DNA from: Coriaria nepalensis
Taxonomy: Eukaryota; Streptophyta; Magnoliopsida; Cucurbitales; Coriariaceae
Length of the DNA stretch: 64,000 nt
Assembly (NCBI GenBank): GCA_027186245.1
Contig: CP114498.1
Span: forward strand, 7,137,501 to 7,201,500
Direction: 5' to 3'
Below, piece after piece: positions 1 through 10,639 of this stretch. The notes under the pieces are model-generated. The model was not told the origin of the DNA, did no database searches, and was given only the letters and a program-made list of their open reading frames with translations. Numbering within the stretch: position 1 is the first letter of the stretch; each line of letters begins with the position of its first letter. Made by a program: the position numbers and the translations under genes.

Positions 1-480
1 TTAGAGCCGGGAAAACTCCTTCTAAACACGATAGAGGCCATATCAAAGCTGCAAAATGTAGTAATATTGATCTGGTTTGACCCCAAAAAGGAAATCTACA
101 ATGGAATCTAACAAAGACCCGAAAATTTTTAAAGCATAAGAACCGGTCAATGGTTTGATACCGGCAACTAATGCCTCGGATGAAAGTTGCATAGGCTTGA
201 AATAAAAAGCACCATCATAGTGTATCATGATTTGTGCGGTATATATATGTGTTTGTTGTTGTATGGAAAATGGTAAGGGATGCCTCGTGCGTGCATAGTA
301 GAATGGCACTAGTGAAGTTTCCTGATTAGCACTAGTGAAGTGTTAATGTTCTAAGATTGTATATTTGTTCGTTGTTTAAATTATTAGTTAGATCTAAAAT
401 TTAGTTTCAGTTGATGATTTTTCTTTCTTCTAAGATATCAGTTTAAAAGTCTCAATTCATTACACCTAAAAAGCATTAAG
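1..480. other. Left-edge intergenic stretch with an unrecognised small ORF
   Basis: An 88-codon open frame lies on the minus strand at 43-309. It contains stretches such as GIKPLTGSYALKIFG that look protein-like and are less AT-rich than the surroundings, but I do not recognise the family. It could be the end of a gene lying left of the window or chance. No other gene is visible in this stretch. Confidence 0.25.
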
Positions 481-965
481 ATGGATTGGGAAAATGTATC
501 ATTGGGATTGGAACAAGATAGTACAGGTCCGGATTACCTTGGTGCTAGTATTGGGATGGGTCCAAAATCACTAGTACCGGCATGGTACCAATCCCGTTGG
601 TACCGAAAAAATATCGAGATGGTACTGGGAGACCTAGTTATAATTTTTTTTTTTAATGTTAAAGAAGACAAGGAAAGAAAAAAAGAAAAAGAGGAGAAGA
701 AGAAGAGAAGAGGAGAAGAGAAGAAGAAAAGAAAGAAGATTAGAAGGAGGAGAAGGAAAAGAAAGAAGATTAGAAGGAGGAGAAGAGAATGAAAAATAAG
801 ATTGAAGAGAACATGAAAAGAAAAAGAGAACAAAATAAAAAAATTTAAATTTTCGTTTGTTTTGTTTTCTTTTTCCTTATTATTCACCAATATTGATGAG
901 TTTTAAACTTGGTCACGGCTCCATCGTTTAGTATCGGGACCGGTGCTGCTACCGAATCTCACTTA
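481..965. repeat. Purine-rich repeat block with a 30-bp tandem duplication
   Basis: Positions 661-800 are almost purely G and A on the plus strand. Two direct 30-bp copies (731-760 and 761-790) start with the same GAAAGAAGATTAGAAGGAGG. The flanks (540-620 and 905-960) hold several TACCGG/GGTACCG-like words, which recur with another purine-rich run near 62.4-62.6 kb. This suggests a dispersed non-autonomous repeat family. The long Lys/Arg frame and its Phe/Leu antisense frame are by-products of the purine tract. Confidence 0.5.
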
Positions 966-1642
966 GTAATTAAAATTAATATCGAAATTAAGTTCGAAAT
1001 AAAATTCTTAATGGGATCGAAAATTTTGTTTAGCCTTATATTATTATAATTGATGTTGGTTTGGAGTTCAATTCTTATAAGGCAACAAAAGTTTAGCTAA
1101 GTCCTACAAAAATGTATACAAAGTTTACGGGCTACCATACAATAGATCGTAATCATTCAAATTTATTTAGAGAAAAAATATTAAAAAGTAATTTTAAAAT
1201 AAATATATGATATATAATATAATTAATAATGAGATAATATATCACTTTTACTTTATTAAAGTTCTAATAAAATGATATACAAATGATACATGTCTCAATT
1301 TTATTAAATATGTCATATTACTTTAATTTAAATTCATCTAACTCTCCGTTGCGCGACATGTTTCCCAGTGGGGTTAACATCAAGCAAAAAGCTGAAGTAC
1401 TTCATTACTTCATTACGACACATATCACTTAATGAATAGTAAGATTAAAACTTAAATTCATCTACTTACTTCATCTGAATATGTCCGGATCCCCACATTC
1501 CGGACATAATCGGAACTCTACAACAATCAGCCAGCATGCCATATCCAATGCCACCGCACAATGAGGAACTGAACTGCTGAAGGGAAAGGACAGAAGAAAA
1601 TGTTACGTATCAGTATCAGGTCGAGTGGGTCCAAAACTTACG
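966..1642. other. AT-rich intergenic DNA
   Basis: Low-complexity AT-rich sequence with no long open frame and no recognised motif. Confidence 0.5.
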
Positions 1643-1786
1643 TATCAAATCTACAAAAGAATCTCGTACAATACGAATCTCCTCTCACTATTACTGATTT
1701 ACTGTCCCTAGTGATATCAAATCTGCAGAAGAATCTCGTACAATACGAATCTCTTTCCACTATTACTGATTTACCGTCTCTAGTGC
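1643..1786 (+). repeat. 72-bp tandem duplication, in phase
   Basis: Two head-to-tail copies of 72 bp (1643-1714 and 1715-1786) differ at only a few bases. Because 72 is a multiple of three, the 74-codon frame at 1600-1824 stays open and encodes the word SNLQKNLVQYES twice, 24 residues apart. I do not recognise a protein family, and the frame is probably not a gene, but the duplication itself is clear. Confidence 0.8.
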
Positions 1787-2261
1787 ATATAATAATCGAG
1801 AGCGAACTTAAACGCACGTCGTAGTAAAAAAAATAAAAATAAAAATAAATAAATAAATAAAATATAATTAATTTATTAATTGTATTTTATTAATTTTTTT
1901 TATTTTCTTAATAATTATGATTCTCTTTTCTCTTTCTCTTTTTTTCTCTGAATATTAACGAATGATGATGGTCATTCGTACTTGATCTGAATATAAAATT
2001 TAGAGACCGATATTTAATCTGAATATCTGAAATCTAAAATCAAGAGACTAGTATTCGATCTAAATTGAAATATGGAGACCAATATTCTATCTGTAATTCT
2101 TGATCCACAGACCAAGTTGTCAGTCCAGACCGGGTTCCCGGTTTGAAATTTGAAACCAAATTGAGATCCCAATTATGACTGATTTTTTGGTCCGAATTCA
2201 GTTCTCAAGTTCCATACATGTCAGTCTTTCTGAGAATGAGTTCTCGAGTTCCCAAGTTCCC
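1787..2261. other. AT-rich intergenic DNA leading into degenerate repeats
   Basis: Runs of AAAAATAAATAAATA near 1827-1865 are followed by imperfect repeats built on words like 'gagaccgatatttaatctgaa' (about 1990-2100). No gene is seen. Confidence 0.45.
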
Positions 2262-2663
2262 AAAGAGTCAAAGGGCATTTGAGACATCGAATTCGAGTTC
2301 CTTCGAAAGATCGAATGACATATCACATGTCAATATGAGATACACAGACCAACATCTCATATGTCAGTCTAAGATGCAGAGTGATACAGATCGGGATTAC
2401 ATGTTTGTGGTCAAAGGGTTAAAAAGTCAATGAGATTTCACATAAATTATATGTGAAGGGTCGATGGGTCAAAGGGCATTTAAGACATCGAATTTGACTT
2501 TCTTCGAACGATTGAATAGCATATCAAATGTCGGTCTGAGATGCATAGACTAACATCTCATATGTTGGTTTGAGATGCTCAGACTTACGTATCACATGTC
2601 AGTCTGAGATGCAGAACTATATAGACCTGGATCTCATATCTGTGGTCAAACGGTCAATGGATC
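2262..2663. repeat. Degenerate ~205-bp tandem repeat (left part)
   Basis: Two consecutive copies can be aligned, about 2262-2466 and 2467-2663. Each runs through the words 'gtcaaagggcattt', 'gacatcgaatt', 'ttcttcga', 'catatcaaatgtc', 'catctcatatgt', 'agtctgagatgcag' and 'tgtggtcaaa'. The array resumes at 4767 on the other side of the solo LTR, so the LTR landed inside it. Confidence 0.6.
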
Positions 2664-4761
2664 TGTCACGACCCAAACCTTTCGTGACCGGCACGTGGCC
2701 CTTTTTATAACTCTCCTGGCCACGTAAGCCTCTGAGTGTAACCCTGTAAACTTAGCAATATATATTTATACATATGTATATTACTAAGATCATTGTATAA
2801 TATGAAAACTCATTTCATTAATTACTAAGATCACTATACATGTTGGGTATGTTCGACGGAGCGACCTACTAGTCCACATGAACCATATTTACATTTCAAA
2901 AGTGGACTACAAAAGAATCAAAAGAAAACTCCTACGAACCTGGAAGGAGTAATCGACAAAGGAACTGTCAACTCCTGTCAGAGTATCCTGGATGCCCAAC
3001 TAAGAACAATCCACTATCTGGAGAAGGAAAAATTTAACAAAAAGAGAGGGTGAGCTAAAACTCAGTGAATAAATATTACATAGTTACATTTTCAGGACAA
3101 GACTTCTGTAAACATGCACAATTAGAAAATAAATCATTAGCAAAGTTCAAATTTAATATACTAACTTCACACTGAAGAAACTAACATAGCTAAATCAATC
3201 GTTATACCCTTATCATTTCCCAACACCTATGTCAAACATATCAACTGTGTGATATCATAATTCGACAACCTAACACAATTAAAACATCACAATGTAACCA
3301 CGCAATGGTTCACATCAGCACACACAAGTCGTCAGTTATATATTATCCTGCCATATACGGCTATAATATTAGTATACATGTGTGACTCCGCACATGTCAT
3401 ATATATATAACAGATCAAGGTGCACCAAGGCTATCATCACTGCTGATAGCTACAACTATCCTGATGACTTGACAATCAATCAGACAATATGCAATCGTAT
3501 CGCAATCAAATCCATATGCAGAATCGCACCCATTAGTCCTACAATTCCTTCATGATCACAATACTTAAGACAACCATGTTTTCACAAAGAGTTCATGTAC
3601 ATATCATGAAACGTTAATATACTTTAATTTCAATATGAACTTAATTTCCTATACGCTTGTCCCGACTAATGCATGCCCCATTCTTTTCTTATTCAAATAA
3701 CCATTTAAAACCAAGTCTTTCATAAAACTACTAATATGACGAATCATTAATTTCAATCACTTACATCCAACAAACAAATCATAAACTATCATATCCAATC
3801 AATTAATTCCCATGAAATAATTTATCAAGCATGAAGGATTTAAAATACTTTATGTAACCATATAACATTTACTCACAGTGGGATACGTCAAAATTATAAA
3901 AGACATCGATTCAACTGGACTCCGGCGGAGGGTCTCTCGATGAACCTATTTCCGAAAAACAATGAATTTATAATTATAGCTACTATTGTAAATAACTATA
4001 GGACTAAATAAGAAATTTAGATCTGCCCCTTTCTTGTCACAATACTAGTTAGCCGATATTAAAGCTAACTTAACTTAATCAATCCACCATAAGCCCTAAT
4101 TGTCCCAATTCGATTTTTATTTTATGAACTAATATTCTACTAATCTAACATTACTTCAACTTTACTATGATTGCTTTCATTTACTAGCAACCCATATACA
4201 AAAACATCTCCTTCTTCATTTCTCATTCTACCATAATTGTTACCATTTAACCCATATCCTAATAATCCCTTCACAAACCCTAATTTTTGAAAAATTCCAA
4301 ATTATATCAATTTGATTCCACCAACTCAAATTCATCCTTATTCTATCAATATCAAACTATCATCATACTACAATTTCTAACATCTAAGCCAAAAAAGAGA
4401 AATCAAAACTTTTGGGGATTTAGGGTTCTTACTTCAGATTCGGCAAATAGAGGAGGAATGATCCGATTTTTTTCGAAATTGAGGAGGGAACCAAGCTAAC
4501 CACGAGTAGAATTTGAAGAAGCCCCCATGATTCGAAAATCTTAGCCACGTAGGTTGAATTTGCAGAAGGTAGGGAGAGAGAGAGAGAATGAAATTTCTTT
4601 TGTTTTTCTTTGTTTTTCCTTCTCTGTTTGTCGTAGCAGCAAGGGAGCTAAAAAGGTTTCATTTTCAAAAATTTATAGTTTGACCCCCTTCTTTCACTAT
4701 AATTATTTTTTTTGCCCATCTGACTTTTCAACTTTTTTTTTTTTTTGACTGGGTTCTCACA
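2664..4761. mobile_element. Solo LTR of an LTR retrotransposon, with target-site duplication
   Basis: The sequence starts TGTCACGACCC and ends GGGTTCTCACA, the TG...CA termini with partly inverted ends typical of plant LTRs. GGATC precedes it (2659-2663) and GGATC follows it (4762-4766), giving a 5-bp target-site duplication. Removing the interval rejoins 'ggtcaatggatc' to 'gatgagtcaaaagg' within the same tandem-repeat array. There is no internal coding region, primer-binding site or second LTR, so this is the 2.1-kb product of LTR-LTR recombination. The parent lineage cannot be told from the LTR alone, and orientation is not assigned. Small frames inside (4287-4748) are treated as chance. 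Confidence 0.82.
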
Positions 4762-4766
4762 GGATC

Positions 4767-5150
4767 GATGAGTCAAAAGGTCAAAGGGTCGAAAGGTCGA
4801 AGGGTTGAAAGGTCGAATGGTCGAAAGGTCGAAGGGTCGAAAGGTTGAAGGGTCGATGGGCATCTCACATAAATTATAGTCGAAGGATCGATGAACATCT
4901 CAGACCAACGTCTTATGTAATTCGAGTCCCTTCGAAAGGTCGAAAGGTATCTTAAAGTTACATGTGAGATGTACAGACCGGCACAGACCGAGATCACATA
5001 TTGGTCTATGGTCGAAGGGTTAAAAGGTTGATGGGTCGAAGGTTGAAGGGTTGAAAGACATCTCTCATGATTTATAATCAAAGGGTCAGAGAGTCAAAGA
5101 GTCGATTGTACAAGGGTTGAAAATGTGATCTCGATCCAGAGTTCTCGGTT
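4767..5150. repeat. Degenerate tandem repeat (right part) with a GGTCGAA minisatellite
   Basis: This continues the array interrupted by the solo LTR. Positions 4770-4860 are a run of roughly 8-10-bp units of the form 'ggtcgaaagg / ggtcgaaggg', and shorter runs recur at 4935-4955 and 5013-5062. The antisense frame reads as STFRPFDPSTF-type peptide repeats, a by-product of the minisatellite rather than a protein. Confidence 0.65.
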
Positions 5151-6019
5151 CAAATCAATATATGATCTCGGTATGGGAAGTACATTATTTTAGATCTTGG
5201 TTTGGGAAGTACATTATTTTAGATTATGGTCTTGGAAGGAAGAAAAATTTTTCTAGGAAGGAAAATGAAGAATAAGGAAAAGGAAGAACTCGGTTCGGAA
5301 AGATAGCTTAGTCTGAAAGAAATTAAACTCGGTAAAATAGCTTGGTAAAAAGAAAGTGATTTTAATGTATTACGTAAAAGAAAAAATTATCCCCTTGCAT
5401 ATTAATTATATAAACTTTTATATTAGTACAAATAATTTTAACATAATAATTATTTTTACTATTAAATTTATAAAAATAATCAAAATTTATATATAAAAAT
5501 AAATAAAAATATTAAAATAAGGACTAAATCGACTGATATTATAATTATTACAAATATATATATATGAGAGTCTGAGGATCATAGGATTGGTCAAACCAGT
5601 ATTAGGTAAGACTAAGAGTGTTCAATTTTTATATTTATTTATTTTCACGCCTGATATCCTCCTACCTATTTTTAACTTATCGTCTATTTATCAGAACTGA
5701 GGATGACACACAAAAAAAAAGAAGCAGAGGAATGTAAAAAGAAACAGAGGAAGCAGAAAACAACAAAAAGACCAAACAAAGATGTGTGAACAAAACATCG
5801 AACGCGTACTAGTACAGTTAGCTTCCACACCAAGGCATGCACTTAGCATTAAATAAATTTTTAAAAAAACATTTATCAAAAAAGTAAAAACTCTCAAGTC
5901 AAGTCAATTAACCTTTTGATTCCACCATTAGAAACACTCTTCTTCCTCTGTTTTTCCTGCTCCAATAAACCCTCTCTGTTTTCTAAAACACTTGGCAAAG
6001 GAAAAGAAAAGGAATAGAA
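5151..6019. promoter_or_regulatory. Upstream region of the NAC gene
   Basis: AT-rich intergenic DNA at 5340-5570 is followed by a purine/pyrimidine-skewed stretch at 5690-5960 just before the NAC start codon. The last ~100 bases before ATG (CTCTTCTTCCTCTGTTTTTCC type) look like a pyrimidine-rich plant 5' leader. No individual promoter element is assigned with confidence. Confidence 0.35.
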
Positions 6020-7996
6020 ATGGGGAGCAACGGTAAACTGATTCCTCTCGATTTAATGCCAGTAGGCTACAGATTCCACCCGACCGACCAAGAACTCGTC
6101 TGCTACTACTTGGACAGTAAAATTCTCGGCACAAAACTGCCCTTCGATATCATCCCTGTTGTCGACATCTGCATGTTCGAGCCATGGGAATTACCCAGTA
6201 AGCTAATTGATTACTACTCTTCAATTTTGCATCTTTTTTTTCTTTTCTTTTTCTTAATCAATCAATTTTGTTTTCTATCTTCTGTAGAGTTTTCTCTTAT
6301 CGAATCAGACGATAAGGAGTGGTTTTTCTTCTGCAAAAGGGATTTGAAGTACTCGAATGGGAATCGCGCGAACAGGGCTACTAAAACAGGGTACTGGAAA
6401 ATAACAGGAAGAGATGGCAAAATCGAGGGTCGAGATTCGAACAATTTGATCGCTAAGAAGAAGTTTTTGGTCTTCTACTCTGGTCGTGTTCCTAGTGGCA
6501 CTAAGACTAATTGGATCCTCCATGAATACCATTCCACTTCTAGCTTCCCTACTGAGGTAAATCAAATTCATTCTTCCCAATTCCCATCCTCCTTCAATGT
6601 CAAATCTTTTTGGCTAGGCGTAGTACTTTTTGTTCGTTGATGACCCCATTCTTAACCAAAGAATGACTTTCCCTTTTGTAGAAAAATTATGTTCTCTGTC
6701 GCTTGATACTGAAGGTAGACAAGAAGAGTCCCGGCATCGATTCCAACTTTCAGAATAATAACATGACCTTTGATGATCTGATCCCAGAGGTTAGAACTAA
6801 TAGTATAATTTTCAATTTCTTTGTAAGATCAAACTTATATCGTTATGAAAAAGCATGATAATTAGCTTATTTCCATTAATTTAATTTATTAAAAAAAATT
6901 ATATATATATATATATATATATAAACTAGGTAAATAATCATCATCAAACAAATGAGGAGCAACTCTTTCAAGCAGCAACACTTCAGCCTAATTCAGATTA
7001 TCAATCCTTGTACTCCGAGTTGGAGCAAGCTTTAGTGGATTCCTCACCTTCAAATGGCATTCATGAAACTACTAATGTCAATGTAGTTCAACAAGATGGG
7101 GTTGAGGACATGGAGTTGTCGGATTATAACGAGTACTTTAACGATAAAGCATCCTCAAATACTTTACTCAACGATATGAACCAAGAAGAAGCATTATGTA
7201 TGGTTTGTATTCTTCAAGGTGCAGGCGGAGGAGGGTTTAGTAGTGACACGGACTTGGAAGATCTCCAGGTCAAATTGAAATGAATATTCCATTCTATTTT
7301 TATGATATCTTAAATTTTGTTTTTTTAAATTAAAATTGTTATCTTTCTTAATCTCTGTTGTTTTTTGTACAGTATAACCGGTTTTTGGGAACGTCTAATT
7401 TGTTTAACGGACAAGGTGGTCCGAGAGTAAGAAGGGAAATGAGAATGGTCAAAGAATCTAATGGAAATCCTCCTTCGAATCACATTCATTACGAGCAGGA
7501 GGGGAAGGTCTATCGTCGTGATGGGATAAATTGTGTTTCCTTATCTAGGAAAGATGATGAGAATCAACCCCGATCTGATGATTTCGTAGCACATGGAAGC
7601 GGTGGGAGAAGAATCCGACACAGAATTAAATTGCAGCGTAAAGGAACGGCCCAAGAAAAGGTGAGAGACAATGAGAAAATTATGAAATCCCCTTCTAGAA
7701 ACTTTTTCCCCATCCTTATTTAGTGGTTTTTCATTTTACAGATGAAAGAAGGTTCGCATTGTAGTAGTAATGCTATTGGTCCGCCCCAGAAGGAAAAAAC
7801 GTCTACTACGGAGTATAACAAAGACGGGAAAATCGCTCGATGCAAAGAAGTTGTCAAGGGTTTAAGTTCTTTAGTTATGGTAAAGGAAAATTGTGTAGGC
7901 TTGGAATCGACAAGTCTACCACCATCTGTTTATCTCGTAAATGTGATTGTAGGGTTGTTTTTGATTGTTGTTATGTTTCGGGAAATGTTATTGTAA
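6020..7996 (+). CDS. NAC transcription factor with a C-terminal membrane anchor (NTL type), six exons
   Basis: Exons are 6020-6197, 6288-6556, 6682-6789, 6930-7268, 7373-7660 and 7742-7996, all with GT...AG borders, joining in frame to about 478 residues. The N-terminal NAC domain shows GYRFHPTDQELVCYYL, WELP, ESDDKEWFFF, TKTGYWKITGRD, LVFYSGRVPSGTKTNWILHEY and YVLCRL, the usual subdomains A to E. The first two introns sit where NAC genes often have them. The middle is acidic and low in structure. The last residues contain a single hydrophobic segment (SVYLVNVIVGLFLIVVMF) just before the stop. Members of the family with this layout are held on ER or plasma membranes and released by proteolysis to enter the nucleus, so a stress-activated factor is inferred. 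Intron 3 holds an (AT)n microsatellite at about 6897-6923. Confidence 0.88.
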
Positions 7997-9384
7997 TGGT
8001 AGATGTTTCTAGAAGGATTAGAGGGGTCATTGTTGGGATTGCATGGTAGTAGATAGGAATGATGTTGAGGTTTTAATCGAGTTTTTGACTCGGATGGATG
8101 TATGCGTAGGAAATTTATGTATATGTAATAAATAGAACACTATAAATAGTAAATATAAATAATAAATAAGAAAATAGTAATACTTTAAATAGAATCCGTA
8201 AAAAATATAATGCAATAGAAAAAAAAAGAATATAATATAATCTATAAAATTAAAATAGAATAATAAAATAGAACATAACATAATTTATAAAACCATGATA
8301 GAATAAAAAATTAAAATAGAATATAATTTAGAAAAATCAAAATAAAACAGAAAAATATAATAGAAATAAATAATCAAATCGAAGTATGTAATGCAACAGT
8401 TTCTTAAAAATAGTTTCGCTCCCTCACGTCGGTGTAAAAGGTTGAACGACGTCTGTCTTCCAGGATACAACGGAGATGAATAGAAGCGGCGCACCACCGA
8501 ACTATTCCCGACGAACTCAAACAGTGGTCTGAACTCTACCACACTGAAAACTTAGAATGCTAAAGAGAGAAATGAAAATAGAGAGTTTTCGGTTTTTGTT
8601 GGTGTGTTTCCAAAAGAAGCTGCCAATTTAAAGGCTAATAAGGAGAGATGTGATTAATGAAAATTAATTTGAAATTTAATATGCGATTAAATTATAACTT
8701 TTCATTTTTATACGGTTTTGCAGAAGAAGATGAAGAGAGAAAAGGAAGAAAACAAAAGTTGGCCCAAGTGCGGGCGCAAACGAGCCAAACCCGATCCGGT
8801 CCGGATTTGCACCTTTCTGCAGGCGTACGCAAGAGAGAGTATTATAGCTTATATTTTATTACCCATTAACAAATATGCAATTATATATAAACACTCTCTC
8901 ACCTGTTCATTTTTCTAATATGAGACACAATTTTTCCTCCATTATTTTTCTCTTTTCAAACCATTCAAATAGTTGCATTTTGAGATTCAATTTCTCATTC
9001 ACCTATTAATCATTTTGAGCATATCATATACCGATTTGAAGCTCTCACGGAGGAGAACCCGAATCAATTTTGACATTTCGTTTATATGAAGTGAGTCCCA
9101 CTCAAAATTGAGTATAAACGTAACATGTTGATATGCTAATTTTTTCAACAGCATGGACAGTTAGTTTCAAGTTTGTTGTGTTTGCAAATGTAGAGATCAT
9201 GTGCGAAAAAACTTGTGGGATATTGAATAGAGTGGGAGATTTTGCTGTGAAAAGTTGCCCAGATTTTAGGCCTCATTGTTTAGATGTGAATGCAGACATG
9301 AAGTGCCTTCCTTGTTAAGGACTATATTTGATGTAATATTAGTGAAATCCTACAAACAAATAAGGGAAGATAATATTAGTGAAA
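7997..9384. other. Intergenic DNA downstream of the NAC gene
   Basis: Positions 8100-8400 are very AT-rich with 'aaaatagaatataa'-type repeats. A less AT-rich patch at 8410-8560 and another near 8750-8830 contain no recognised gene. Short frames such as 9133-9318 match no family I know. A shuffled repeat lies at 9305-9400: 'taatattagtgaaatcct' and 'ccttgttaagga' each occur twice. Confidence 0.4.
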
Positions 9385-9385
9385 T

Positions 9386-9447
9386 CCTTGTTAAGGATCA
9401 CTCTTTAGCTATGTCACTTACGCGCTAGCCAACTGCGCCACCACCCC
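9386..9447 (-). pseudogene. Partial elongator tRNA-Met(CAT) pseudogene with intron
   Basis: Read on the minus strand from 9447, the sequence begins GGGGTGGTGGCGCAGTTGG then CTAGCGCG. This matches the acceptor 5' strand and D-arm of plant elongator tRNA-Met, with an intact A box. The anticodon region reads ACATA followed by an 11-base insertion (GCTAAAGAGTG) and ATCC, the place and size of the intron that plant elongator tRNA-Met genes carry. The anticodon stem no longer pairs well. The variable loop, T-arm and 3' acceptor strand are missing, replaced by the local repeat. It cannot make a tRNA. Confidence 0.7.
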
Positions 9448-9450
9448 TTG

Positions 9451-10639
9451 CCCTATGCTTGCAGAATTTATAATTTAAATTATAAATTTTGGATGAAGAA
9501 CTGAAAGGTTGAATTACAAGGGTTCGTTCTAAAAAGTAAAAGAAAGTTGGTTAATGGGCTTTATAAAAAATAAAAAAGTTCTTCAACAAGAAGCCCGCAC
9601 AGTTTTTTCCGTATAAATTAGCCTTCAAATTTGATTTATTTTTAAAATTTAATTTAAAAAGCTAAAATTATGAAAATATCATCATCTTCAACCTCCTACT
9701 TCATTCTAATGGCATTTTTAGCATAGACCGTTCCAAATCCACATTTTTGACCTTTTATTTTTATGATCTTCTTCGAATTGATCATATTTTAATTCCTCCT
9801 ACTTGTTTTATCGGCAAGCTTCGAGATCTTATAGGGTTAAAGCTCGAATGTGATTTGAATCAGTAAGTTTATACTTTTTGTTGTTAATTTCTTTTTGAAT
9901 GGTTGATTGATCATCATAATTAAAATAAAAATGCATACTTTTTTTTATTATGTTTGTACTATAATTCTTGTTGCAACACACATAAAACAATCTGTAAAAT
10001 TGGATTATTTATGTTTGTACTGTGATTCTTGTGGGCCATGGAGATGTTGGGTAAGTCAACCCATCGAGTAATTTATGTTTTTTTTTCTTCTTTTTAACTA
10101 AGAATGTTGATTCTCATTTGTTTTTATGATATAGAAATGAAATCTCTATTCAGAATTATATGCTTCGATGATGAATGAAAAGAAAATATGAACCCAAATG
10201 AGAAAAAGAAGTCATGCTATTGGTATTCGAATAGAAGTGAGGGATGAACTGAAGTTTCGGTGGAATCAATGTCAATTATAGTCAGTTGCTGGTGGTCATA
10301 TACGATTCTATCGACGTTAATTGTAATCATTTTAGTTTGCACTATCATACAAGCCGATAGTAAATTGTTGAATTCATCGCTATATGTACAAAAAACCCAA
10401 ATGTGAAGGGATTTTTCTGACACTTGCTATTTAGAGAGGAAAAATCTCTACACGTCAAGTTGCTTTTGGAGATGAGAAGTGAATCATTAGGAAACTTCTT
10501 TATGTTCATGGTCTTTATAGGAGTGACATACTTGCTCCTGTAGATAATAATCGTGAACCTTTCGGAGTGACATACCTAATCTTGATAATCTTCTTGATAA
10601 TTATATAAGTGACATACCCGAGTACGTTGTTAATAATCA
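9451..10639. other. AT-rich intergenic DNA left of the first MULE
   Basis: No family match was found. The frame at 10217-10423 on the minus strand is not recognised. Positions 10440-10640 may already belong to the decayed MULE, because GTGACATAC-type words and acidic-coding repeats start here. Confidence 0.35.

Noticed and set aside
481..890. Overlapping Lys/Arg-rich (+) and Phe/Leu-rich (-) ORFs
   Set aside because: Both are produced by a homopurine tract with a 30-bp duplication; there is no family resemblance or gene structure.
4648..5081. Minus-strand ORFs with STFRPFDPSTF-type repeats
   Set aside because: They are translations of the GGTCGAA minisatellite and cross the solo-LTR boundary.
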